A DNA stretch of 7,508 nucleotides from Rhodospirillales bacterium (GTDB taxonomy: Bacteria > Pseudomonadota > Alphaproteobacteria > Acetobacterales > Acetobacteraceae). This document shows, in pieces, positions 1-6,423 of this stretch. The stretch covers positions 1-7,508 of the forward strand of contig CAHJXG010000552.1 in the NCBI GenBank assembly GCA_903644035.1, given 5' to 3'. The notes below the pieces were generated by a model. It did no database searches. It was not told the DNA's origin and saw only the letters and a list, made by a program, of their open reading frames with translations. How positions within the stretch are numbered: position 1 is the first letter of the stretch; the number at the start of each line of letters is the position of its first letter. Both the position numbers and the translations under genes were made by a program.

Positions 1-540
1 GATGCCGGCCATGTGGTCCATCACGACCGGCACCGGGAGACCCGCTATGACGGGGGCCAGCTCGTGCCAGGTCTGCGCCGGCACGTACATCTGGATGTGC
101 CAGCCGAGCGGGGCGACCCGGGCCGCGACATCACGCAGCTGGTCCAGCGACCCGCCGCCAGAGGACATGGTGATGAAGCGCACTCCCCGCGCCCCGGCGT
201 CATGCAGCGCCTGCAACTCTCGCCCGGCGATGTCGGGCGGGATCATGACGACGCCGCGGGCACGTTCGAGGCCGAAGGACTGCACCGCCTCGACCGTGCA
301 GCGATTGTCGAAGCCGTAGACGCTGGGCTGCACGATCACCATCCTGCCGATCCCGAGGGCTTCGAGCATGGCCAGGTACTCCTCCCGGCTGGCCTCGGGC
401 GGCGTGTAGCTGCGGTTGGCCGCGAACGGGTAGCGATGGACGGGGCCGAACACGTGGGCATGGCAGTCGCAGGAGCCGGGTGGCGCGGGAGAGGCCGGCG
501 TGCTCGTCCGGTCCCGCTGCCGCAGGTAGGTCGTGTCCAT
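1..540 (-). CDS. Amidohydrolase-2 family metal-dependent hydrolase, N-terminal 180 codons (3' part beyond window)
   Basis: Reading the minus strand from the ATG at 540 gives 180 codons with no stop, running off the left edge, so the C-terminal roughly 100 or more residues are missing. The frame carries the signature of the amidohydrolase-2 (PF04909/COG3618, TIM-barrel) family: a metal-binding HxH in DCHAHVFGP (H27, H29), RSYTPPEA (43-50), VQPSVYGFDN (70-79), an 'AGARGVRF' strand (115-122), GWHIQMYVP (146-154) and DHMAG (175-179, with H176 a likely further metal ligand). Relatives include 2-pyrone-4,6-dicarboxylate lactonase and other cytoplasmic lactone or amide hydrolases. The start is supported by a strong GGGAGGA ribosome binding site. 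It is the last visible gene of the operon, 25 nt after the DUF1445 gene. About 24 residues precede the HxH, a somewhat long, Pro/Thr-rich, probably disordered leader. Family assignment is firm; the substrate is unknown, and hydrolysis of a lactone or amide intermediate of the same pathway is inference. Confidence 0.9.
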   Translation of the reverse strand, partial: MDTTYLRQRDRTSTPASPAPPGSCDCHAHVFGPVHRYPFAANRSYTPPEASREEYLAMLEALGIGRMVIVQPSVYGFDNRCTVEAVQSFGLERARGVVMIPPDIAGRELQALHDAGARGVRFITMSSGGGSLDQLRDVAARVAPLGWHIQMYVPAQTWHELAPVIAGLPVPVVMDHMAGI

Positions 541-543
541 CGC

Positions 544-550
544 TCCTCCC
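544..550 (-). promoter_or_regulatory. Ribosome binding site of the amidohydrolase gene
   Basis: On the minus strand GGGAGGA lies 3 nt before the ATG at 540, inside the 25-nt gap after the DUF1445 stop codon. It fixes the start of the amidohydrolase and indicates independent ribosome loading for the last visible gene. Confidence 0.7.
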
Positions 551-565
551 GCGCCGCCCGCTGCT

Positions 566-1387
566 TCAGGACATGGCGACATTCGCGTTCCGGCGGTCCG
601 TGACGAGCATATGCGCGGGCGTGTGGGTGATGCAGAATGGCGGACGGGCGGCGGCGACGGCGATCTGTGGCGTCACGCCGCAGGCCCAGAAGAGCGGAAG
701 CTCATCGTCGCGGAGATCGGGTGGCGTGTCGTGATACGGGGCTGCGAGGTCCGCGATCCCGATCAGGCGGCCATCCCCGATATGGACCGGCGCGTCATGG
801 ACGTTGGGAAAGCGGCTCGTCACCTGGATCGCCCGGATGGCGTCGGCGGCGCGGAAATGCCGCATCGAGACCACGAGCCTGCTTCGAAACCGGCCAGCCG
901 GCTCGCAGTCCAGGCCCGAGACGTAGATCGGAACGACCCGGTCGCCTTCGAGGTAGGGCTGCGGCAGCCCGGCATCGCCCAGAGCCTCCTCGAACGACAG
1001 CGAGCAGCCGAGCGCGAACGTCACCAGGTCACCGCGCCAGAGGTCCCGTATGTCGGCCCGGTCCTCGACCATCTCGCCATCGTGGAAGACCCGGTAGCTC
1101 GGCAGGTCCGTCCGCATGTCGAGATCGGCGGCAAGCCCCGGCAGATGCGGGCATCCGGGGTCGGACACCGCGATCGGCGGACATGGGCGCGGGTTGCGCT
1201 GGCAGAACAGCAGGAACTCCTCGGCATGCTCCCGGGGCAGGATCACGATGTTCGCCTGCACGTGGCCCGGCGCCATCCGCGTCGTCGGGCCGCTCAGCCG
1301 TCCCGCCCGGGCCGCCCGGCGCACGGCCCGGGGATCGCGCCGGTCGAAACCCGCCGGGATCGCCGCCCCGTGCATGGCCATGTCCAT
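566..1387 (-). CDS. DUF1445 / YcsI-family protein (putative hydro-lyase, D-glutamate cyclase-related)
   Basis: A 273-residue protein, the usual family size. Family blocks appear in order: QANIVILP (44-51), FCQRNPRPCP (61-70), DMRTDLPSYRVF (90-101), LW.GDLVTFALGCSLSFEEAL (116-136), VVSM (172-175), DAPVHIGDG (198-206), IGIADL (209-214), PLFWACGVTPQ (231-241) and ITH.PAHMLVTD (253-264). These identify the PF07286 family (YcsI, 'putative hydro-lyase'); its mammalian relative DGLUCY converts D-glutamate to 5-oxo-D-proline. The open frame extends upstream to 1495, inside the aminotransferase gene, but the ATG at 1387 is preferred because GGGGAGGG sits 7 nt before it and homology begins just after it; an ATG at 1381 is also possible. 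It starts 31 nt after the aminotransferase stop. Several normally conserved positions differ (D198 where HGAPVH is usual, YHD where YGD is usual, PAHM where PGHM or PGSM is usual). Activity is unproven; a role on a cyclic amide or 5-oxoproline-like compound is inferred from the HyuAB neighbours. Confidence 0.92.
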   Translation of the reverse strand: MDMAMHGAAIPAGFDRRDPRAVRRAARAGRLSGPTTRMAPGHVQANIVILPREHAEEFLLFCQRNPRPCPPIAVSDPGCPHLPGLAADLDMRTDLPSYRVFHDGEMVEDRADIRDLWRGDLVTFALGCSLSFEEALGDAGLPQPYLEGDRVVPIYVSGLDCEPAGRFRSRLVVSMRHFRAADAIRAIQVTSRFPNVHDAPVHIGDGRLIGIADLAAPYHDTPPDLRDDELPLFWACGVTPQIAVAAARPPFCITHTPAHMLVTDRRNANVAMS

Positions 1388-1394
1388 CGTGCCG

Positions 1395-1402
1395 CCCTCC
1401 CC
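1395..1402 (-). promoter_or_regulatory. Ribosome binding site of the DUF1445 gene
   Basis: GGGGAGGG on the minus strand, 7 nt before the ATG at 1387. It decides between this start and the in-frame upstream ATG at 1495, which lies inside the aminotransferase coding region. Confidence 0.7.
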
Positions 1403-1418
1403 AATCCATGCCCCTGGC

Positions 1419-2612
1419 TTATGCCTCGACCAGGTCCGGTTGGCGCATGAAGGCCGCGGCTGCCGCGTCGAGGGCGCCCATGGCTTCCCCGACATGCCGC
1501 TCCTCGATGGTCAAGGGCGGCAGCAACCGGATCACGTTCTCCGCCGCGCCCGCCACCAGCAGGCCGTGCCGGCGCAGGACGCCCATCATCAGCCTCGCGT
1601 CCGGCACGCAGCGCAGCCCCAGCATCAGCCCGAAGCCCCGCACCTCGGGGAACACGCCGGGACACCGCCGCACCAGCTCCTCCAGCCGGGAGCGGAGCAT
1701 GGCGCCGGTCCGCGCCACGCGCTCCAGGAACCCGTCGGCCAGCATGATGTCCAGCACCGCGTGCCCCACGGCCATGCCGAGCGGCGATCCCCCGAGTGTG
1801 GACCCGTGCGAGCTCGGCACGATGCAGGACGCCACCGCCGCCGTGCTGAACACGGCGCCCAGGGGGAACCCGGCGCCCAGGCCCTTGGCCGTCGCCAGGA
1901 TGTCCGGGGCGATGCCGGCCCATTCGTGCGCGAACAGCTTTCCGGTCCGCCCCATCCCGGACTGGACCTCGTCCAGCACCAGCAGCAGCCCGTGCTCGTC
2001 CGCCAACCGGCGCAGGCCGCGCAGGTAGGCCGGGGGACAGACCCGGATGCCGCCATCGCCCTGGATCGTCTCCACCATGATGGCGCCGGTCTGCGGCCCG
2101 ACCGCGCCGCGCACGGCCTCCAGGTCGCCGAACGCCACCCGGTCGAAGCCGTCCACCAGCGGCTCGAACCCGGCGGTCAGCTTCGGCTGCCCGCTCGCGG
2201 CGATGGCGGCGAGCGTGCGGCCGTGGAACGCGCCCTCCGTCGTGATGATCCGCCAGCGTCCGGGCGTGGCGGTGCCCTTGAAGTGCTTGCGGACCAGCTT
2301 GATGGAGAAATCCACCGCCTCGGCGCCGGAGTTGTTGAAGAAGATGGCGTCCGCGAAGCTCGCCTCGGCCAGCCGCGCCGCCAGGCTCTCCTGCTCGGGG
2401 ATACGGAACACGTTGGAGGCGTGCCACAGCCGGTTCGCCTGCCGGGTCAGCGCCTCGACCAGGACCGGGTGGCAATGGCCGAAGGCGTTGACCGCGACGC
2501 CGGCCACGAAATCCAGGTAACGGCGCCCCTCCGCGTCCCAGAGATAGGCGCCCTCGCCCCGCGCGGCGACCAGCTCGGTCCGCGGGAACGCGTTCATCAG
2601 GTTGTCGGTCAT
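1419..2612 (-). CDS. Class-III PLP-dependent aminotransferase, acetylornithine aminotransferase (ArgD)-like
   Basis: A 397-residue fold-type I, class-III aminotransferase, full length for the ArgD group. Visible landmarks: GAYLWDAEGRRYLDF (21-35), GVAVNAFGHCHP (38-49), the phosphate-binding SGAEA (95-99), AFHGRT (128-133, aromatic residue and His near the PLP ring), VETIQGDGG (180-188), LDEVQSGMGRTG (213-224, D214 contacting the PLP pyridine nitrogen), AKGLG (242-246, K243 the Schiff-base lysine), SSHGSTLGGSPL (267-278) and a C-terminal ENVIRLLPPL (358-367). These enzymes move an amino group, usually terminal, from an omega-amino acid or acetylornithine to 2-oxoglutarate in the cytoplasm. The start at 2612 is 5 nt after the hyuB stop, and its ribosome binding site lies inside hyuB, so translation is probably coupled. 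An ATG five codons downstream is the alternative. Several positions depart from usual ArgD (VD after SGAEA, ETIQGDGG, GGSP). Its catabolic neighbours suggest a pathway-specific paralogue acting on the amino acid released by HyuAB; the class is certain, the substrate is inferred. Confidence 0.92.
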   Translation of the reverse strand: MTDNLMNAFPRTELVAARGEGAYLWDAEGRRYLDFVAGVAVNAFGHCHPVLVEALTRQANRLWHASNVFRIPEQESLAARLAEASFADAIFFNNSGAEAVDFSIKLVRKHFKGTATPGRWRIITTEGAFHGRTLAAIAASGQPKLTAGFEPLVDGFDRVAFGDLEAVRGAVGPQTGAIMVETIQGDGGIRVCPPAYLRGLRRLADEHGLLLVLDEVQSGMGRTGKLFAHEWAGIAPDILATAKGLGAGFPLGAVFSTAAVASCIVPSSHGSTLGGSPLGMAVGHAVLDIMLADGFLERVARTGAMLRSRLEELVRRCPGVFPEVRGFGLMLGLRCVPDARLMMGVLRRHGLLVAGAAENVIRLLPPLTIEERHVGEAMGALDAAAAAFMRQPDLVEA

Positions 2613-2617
2613 GCCCC

Positions 2618-4270
2618 TTATCCTTCCGTCCCGTAATCGAGCCGCGCCCGCCCCGGGGTCAGCAGCCCGTCCTCGATGTCCGCGGCGACCTGCGACGGGT
2701 CCCGCCGGCCAGGATCGCCGAAGCCGCCGCCGCCGGGCACCTCCAGCACCAGGCGGTCGCCGGCGGGCACGGTCTGCAGGCCCTTGGCCCGCAGGGTCGC
2801 CCCGGAGCGGAGGCGGACCGTGCCCGTCATGCCGTCGCCGCCGCCATCCCGGCCGCGCGCGGCGTTGTCCACGCGGTCGAACATGGCCTGGAACTCGAAG
2901 GCGCCGTCCGTGGCCGAGCCGATCTCCACCACCTGGCCGAAGCCGCCGCGGAACTGCCCGGCGCCGGCGGAGTCCGGACGCAGCTCCTTGCGCCAGATCA
3001 TCACCGGGGCGACCGCCTCCGCGGCCTCGACCGGAATGCCGCGGATGCCGCTGGGGAAGGCGGTGGCGGACAGGCCGTCGATGCCGGGCCGGGCGCCCAT
3101 GCCGCCGCTGTTGAAGTAGAACGCCTCCCACGCCCGGCGGGAGCCGTCGAACCAGCGCTCCCCGCGCAGATAGGGGTTCCACATCATGGAGCTTTCCGCG
3201 GGCGCGCCGCCTTCGGGCATCGCCTGGTGCAGGCAGCCCAGGACCACGTCCGGCAGGGCGTGGCCGACGATGTGCCGGGCCGCGACCGGCGCCGGACGGA
3301 CGCAGTTCAGGATGCAGCCCTCGGGGGCGACGATGGCGAAGGGCTGCATCGACCCGTGGTTGTTCGGGACGCCGGGGGCGACCATGCACTTGATGCCGTA
3401 CACGGTGTAGGCCAGCGTGTAGTGGAACACGACGTTGATGCCCTGCGGCACCGCGTCCGAGCTGCCGGTGAAGTCCACCGTGATGCCCTCCGCGCCGACC
3501 GTCGTGGCCGCCACCAGCCGCACCGGCGTGTCGTAGCCGTCAACCGTCATCTCGTTGCGGTAGGTGCCGGGCCGCAGCCGGGCGATGGCCCGCAGCATGG
3601 CGGCCTTCGAGTGCTCGACCACGTAGTCCGACAGCGGCTCCAGCCCGTCGATGCCGAACTCCGCCATCATGCCGACCAGGCCGCGCACGCCCTCCTCCCC
3701 GGCGCCCGCGATCGCCAGGATGTCGCCCTCGACCTGGAGCGGCTCGCGCGTGTTGGCGCGCAGGATGCGCATGAGGTCGTCGTTGATCGCGCCCTCGCGG
3801 ACCAGGTGCATGATGGGCAGGCAGATGCCCTCCTCGAACACCTGGCGCGCATCCGGGCCCATGCCGCGGCCGCCCACGTCGATGATGTGCACCAGCGCGG
3901 CGAAGTAGCCGACCAGGGACCCGCGGTAATAGGCCGGCGTCACGATGGTCACGTCGTGCAGGTGGCCGGAGGCGATCCAGGGGTCGTTGGTGATGAAGGC
4001 GTCGCCCGGCCGCATCGTCGCCGCCGGGATGGCGCGCAGGAAGTGCGGCACGGCGGCCGCCATCGTGTTGACGTGGCCCGGCGTCCCCGTCACCGCCTGC
4101 GCCACCATCCGCCCGCGCAGGTCGAAGATGCCGGCCGCCAGGTCGCCGCCCTCCCGCACCGCCGGGCTGAAGGAGGCGCGCATGAGGGCCTGCGCCTGCT
4201 CCTCCACGATGGAGTTCAGGCGGTTCCACATGACCTGGTTGCGGATGGTGTCCGCCGCGGCGACGCTCAT
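2618..4270 (-). CDS. hyuB: Hydantoinase/oxoprolinase B subunit (HyuB family)
   Basis: A 550-residue protein of the hydantoinase B/oxoprolinase family (PF02538), full length. It pairs with HyuA in ATP-dependent opening of cyclic amides (N-methylhydantoin, 5-oxoproline, caprolactam and valerolactam in characterised relatives). Family blocks in order: RASFSPAVREGGDLAAGIFD (31-50), GTPGHVNTM (62-70), GDAFITNDPWIASGHLHDVT (89-108, with the diagnostic NDP..G.H..D pattern), FVDFTG-type strand DFTGSSD (266-272), FNSGGMGARPGIDG (386-399), LRPDSAGAGQFRGGFGQ (430-446) and the C-terminal PGGGGFGDP (512-520). The start at 4270 overlaps the hyuA stop as ATGA, and GGGAG sits 7 nt upstream; the open frame continues 24 codons further up but only inside hyuA and without homology. 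The SF.PAVRE block is SFSPAVREGGD rather than the S..I.ERRDFS of many relatives, which places it in a divergent subgroup. Confident at family level; substrate unknown. Confidence 0.95.
   Translation of the reverse strand: MSVAAADTIRNQVMWNRLNSIVEEQAQALMRASFSPAVREGGDLAAGIFDLRGRMVAQAVTGTPGHVNTMAAAVPHFLRAIPAATMRPGDAFITNDPWIASGHLHDVTIVTPAYYRGSLVGYFAALVHIIDVGGRGMGPDARQVFEEGICLPIMHLVREGAINDDLMRILRANTREPLQVEGDILAIAGAGEEGVRGLVGMMAEFGIDGLEPLSDYVVEHSKAAMLRAIARLRPGTYRNEMTVDGYDTPVRLVAATTVGAEGITVDFTGSSDAVPQGINVVFHYTLAYTVYGIKCMVAPGVPNNHGSMQPFAIVAPEGCILNCVRPAPVAARHIVGHALPDVVLGCLHQAMPEGGAPAESSMMWNPYLRGERWFDGSRRAWEAFYFNSGGMGARPGIDGLSATAFPSGIRGIPVEAAEAVAPVMIWRKELRPDSAGAGQFRGGFGQVVEIGSATDGAFEFQAMFDRVDNAARGRDGGGDGMTGTVRLRSGATLRAKGLQTVPAGDRLVLEVPGGGGFGDPGRRDPSQVAADIEDGLLTPGRARLDYGTEG
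2621..2627 (-). promoter_or_regulatory. Ribosome binding site of the aminotransferase, inside the end of hyuB
   Basis: GGAAGGA on the minus strand, 8 nt before the aminotransferase ATG at 2612. It overlaps the last codons of hyuB just before its TAA stop, which implies that terminating HyuB ribosomes feed the aminotransferase start. Confidence 0.65.
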
Positions 4271-6402
4271 GGCAAGGCTCCCACGGAGACGCGCGGCGGC
4301 GACGCGGCCGAGGTCGGGACTGGAGCCGGGTTGCGGTCGCACACGATGTAGCCCCGCGCGTCCAGGTGCGCGGTGAAGGCGGCGGAGACCCAGGTCGTGG
4401 TCTCCGGCTCCGCGATCAGCGCCGGGCCGGGGATGGCGGCGCCGGGCCGCAGGTCGGGGCGCCAGAACACCGGGACGGGATGATGCGCGCCGTCGTCGGG
4501 ATCGTACACGGCCTGGGTTCCCTGCGGCGCCGGGCGATAGGGCGGCGCGTCCGGCGGCGGCGGCGGCAGCGCGGGCAGGGGGGTGGACACGACCACGGAC
4601 CAGCCCAGCATCTCGATGCCCGTCGCCGGCACCGTCCAGCTGTACAGGGCGCGGTAGCGGTCCTCGAAGCTGCGTCGCAGCAGGGCCGCGTCGTCCGGCG
4701 TGCAGGGGCGCACCGGCGCGTCGATGCCCAGCTCGTAGCCCTGCCCGGCGTAGCGCATGAACACGGTCCGCCGCTCCTGCAGGGCGCCGCCGAAGGCCGC
4801 GGTGCGGACGACCGCGGCGGCCTCGGACGTCATGGCATCCAGCAGCGCGTTCGTGGCCGCGGCGTCGAAGCCGGCCAGCGTCTGGAACGTGGTCCGCACC
4901 ACCTCGTAGGCGACCGGCGCGCGCAGGAAGCCGATGGCCGAGCCGACCCCGGCGCCGCTGGGGACGACGAAGCGGGGCACGCCCAGCTTCTCCGCCACCC
5001 GCGCCACGTGCAGCGGGGCCGCGCCGCCGAAGGCGATCAGCGTCCGGCGGGACACCTCCTTGCCGCTTTCGATGGCGTGGACGCGGGCGGCGTTGGCCAT
5101 GTTCTCGTCCACGATCTCGGCAACCCCGAAGGCGCCCGACCGCGCATCCATATCAAGGGGCGCTGCGACGTGCCGCTCCAGCGCCGCCTCGGCGGCTTCC
5201 AGGTCCAAGGTGATCGCGCCGCCGGCGAACCGGGCGCGGTCGATGCGGCCGAGCACCAGGTCCGCGTCCGTCACCGTCGGGCGGCCGCCGCCCTTGCCGT
5301 AGCAGGCGGGGCCGGGCATCGAACCCGCGCTCTCCGGCCCCACGGCGATGCTGGAGAGCTCGTCCAGCGCCGCGACCGAGCCGCCGCCGGCACCGATCTC
5401 CACCAGCTCGACGCAGGGGATGCGGAGCGGCAGGCCGCTGCCCTTGCGGAAGCGTCCCATGCGCGCGACCTCGAACCGGCGCCCGAGCTGCGGGCGGAAG
5501 GCGTCGATCAGGCAGACCTTGGCCGTGGTGCCGCCCATGTCGAACGACAGCACCTCGTCCGCCCCCAGCTCCTGCGCCACGGTGCTGGAGAACACCGCGC
5601 CGCCGGCCGGGCCGGATTCCACCAGGCGGACCGGGAACTGCCGGCTGGCCTCGACCGTCGCGAGGCCGCCGCCGGAATGGATCAGCAGCAGCGGGCAGCC
5701 GTAGCCGCGCCCCCGCAGCTCGTCCTGCAGGCGTTGCAGGTAGCGCGACATCAGCGGCTGGATGTAGGCGTTGGCGCAGGCGGTGGAGAAGCGCTCGTAC
5801 TCCCGCATCTCCGGCGAGACGGCCGAGGACAGCGTGATCGACAGGTCGGGCCGCAGCACAGCCAGCATCTCGCCGACCCGGCGTTCATGCGCGTCGTTGA
5901 CGTAGCTGTGCAGGAAGCCGACCGCGACCGCCTCCACGCCCTCCAGCGCCGGCAGCAGCGCCTCCACCTCCGCCTCATCGAGCGGCAGGCAGACACGGCC
6001 GCGCGCGTCGATCCGCTCCGTCACCGGCAGGCGCAGGCGGCGGGGCACCAGCGGCTCCGGCAGGCGGATGTCGAGGTCGTACTGCTCGTAGCGGTCCTCG
6101 CTGCGGATCTGCAGCACGTCGCGGAAGCCCCGCGTCGTGACCAGGGCGGTGCGGGCGCCGCGGCGCTCGATCAGCGCGTTGGTGGCCAGCGTGGTGCCAT
6201 GGATCACCAGGCCGACATCCCCGGGCGTCAGGGCCGCGGCGCGCACCGTGGCGTCGATCGCCGCCAGCGCGCCCCGCTCCGGCGCGTCGGGCGTGGTCAG
6301 CTCCTTCCAGGTGTGGCGCTGGCCGCCCGCCTCCAGCACCGCGTCCGTGAAGGTGCCGCCGATATCGACGCCCAGCCGCGCCTGTCCTTGTGGTGCCTGC
6401 AT
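4267..6402 (-). CDS. hyuA: Hydantoinase/oxoprolinase A subunit (HyuA family, ATP-binding)
   Basis: A 711-residue protein of the HyuA family (hydantoinase A N-terminal plus oxoprolinase/hydantoinase A domains, PF05378 and PF01968), the ATP-using subunit that activates a cyclic amide for ring opening with HyuB. The actin-like ATPase motifs are intact: GVDIGGTFTD (11-20), HGTTLATNALIERRGA (68-83), SFDMGGTTAKVCLID (286-300), IGAGGGSVA (336-344), and SAGSMPGPACYGKGG with PTVTDADLVLGRI (358-387); FGGAAPLH (458-465) follows. The C-terminal domain holds GQGYELGI (553-560) and PGPALIAEPETTTWV (659-673). A Pro-rich linker (PPPPP at 613-617) separates the last two parts. The ATG at 6402 is preceded by AGGGGGA and begins 21 nt after livF ends; the stop overlaps the hyuB start by 4 nt, typical of subunits made in equal amounts. 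Family assignment is secure. Methylhydantoin, oxoproline and lactam-type activities cannot be told apart from sequence alone; the separate A and B genes argue against the fused eukaryotic-type oxoprolinase. Confidence 0.95.
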   Translation of the reverse strand: MQAPQGQARLGVDIGGTFTDAVLEAGGQRHTWKELTTPDAPERGALAAIDATVRAAALTPGDVGLVIHGTTLATNALIERRGARTALVTTRGFRDVLQIRSEDRYEQYDLDIRLPEPLVPRRLRLPVTERIDARGRVCLPLDEAEVEALLPALEGVEAVAVGFLHSYVNDAHERRVGEMLAVLRPDLSITLSSAVSPEMREYERFSTACANAYIQPLMSRYLQRLQDELRGRGYGCPLLLIHSGGGLATVEASRQFPVRLVESGPAGGAVFSSTVAQELGADEVLSFDMGGTTAKVCLIDAFRPQLGRRFEVARMGRFRKGSGLPLRIPCVELVEIGAGGGSVAALDELSSIAVGPESAGSMPGPACYGKGGGRPTVTDADLVLGRIDRARFAGGAITLDLEAAEAALERHVAAPLDMDARSGAFGVAEIVDENMANAARVHAIESGKEVSRRTLIAFGGAAPLHVARVAEKLGVPRFVVPSGAGVGSAIGFLRAPVAYEVVRTTFQTLAGFDAAATNALLDAMTSEAAAVVRTAAFGGALQERRTVFMRYAGQGYELGIDAPVRPCTPDDAALLRRSFEDRYRALYSWTVPATGIEMLGWSVVVSTPLPALPPPPPDAPPYRPAPQGTQAVYDPDDGAHHPVPVFWRPDLRPGAAIPGPALIAEPETTTWVSAAFTAHLDARGYIVCDRNPAPVPTSAASPPRVSVGALP
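4278..4282 (-). promoter_or_regulatory. Ribosome binding site of hyuB, inside the end of hyuA
   Basis: GGGAG on the minus strand, 7 nt before the ATG at 4270 and within the last codons of hyuA. Together with the ATGA stop/start overlap it indicates translational coupling of the two subunits. Confidence 0.65.
4552..4566 (-). repeat. (CCG)5 trinucleotide run encoding five prolines in hyuA
   Basis: Five perfect CCG codons in a row on the coding strand encode P613-P617 of HyuA, in the linker before the C-terminal domain. Slippage by whole units would change the proline count without shifting frame. Runs of three or more prolines are known to slow ribosomes and to depend on EF-P; whether this matters here is inference. 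Confidence 0.8.
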
Positions 6403-6406
6403 CCTG

Positions 6407-6413
6407 TCCCCCT
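6407..6413 (-). promoter_or_regulatory. Ribosome binding site of hyuA
   Basis: AGGGGGA on the minus strand, 4 nt before the ATG at 6402, within the 21-nt gap between livF and hyuA. It supports the chosen hyuA start, which places the GVDIGGTFTD motif at residue 11 as expected. Confidence 0.65.
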
Positions 6414-6423
6414 GCCGTTCCCG

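Noticed and set aside
13..603. Plus-strand open frame opposite the amidohydrolase gene
   Set aside because: The opposite strand carries a continuous 180-codon frame with clear amidohydrolase motifs; this one has none.
1..1418. Impression that the DUF1445 and amidohydrolase region is slightly less GC-rich than hyuAB, hinting at separate acquisition
   Set aside because: Hand counts on a few 60-base lines gave overlapping values (about 65-70% against 65-75%), too little to claim different origin; a sliding-window GC and codon-use calculation would be needed.
1116..2636. Open frame of 506 codons on the plus strand opposite the DUF1445 and aminotransferase genes
   Set aside because: Low-complexity composition, no motif, and full overlap with well-supported minus-strand genes.
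2613..3389. Upstream extension of the aminotransferase frame through hyuB (656 codons in total)
   Set aside because: The extra 259 residues overlap hyuB and are Arg/Gly/Pro-rich nonsense; homology begins at the ATG at 2612, which has its own ribosome binding site. Not a fusion protein.
4271..4342. Alternative hyuB start 24 codons upstream
   Set aside because: The extension lies inside hyuA and shows no family homology; the ATG at 4270 has a ribosome binding site and the ATGA overlap.
3227..4351. Open frame of 374 codons on the plus strand opposite hyuB
   Set aside because: Antisense shadow with Arg/His/Ala/Val-rich composition and no family features.
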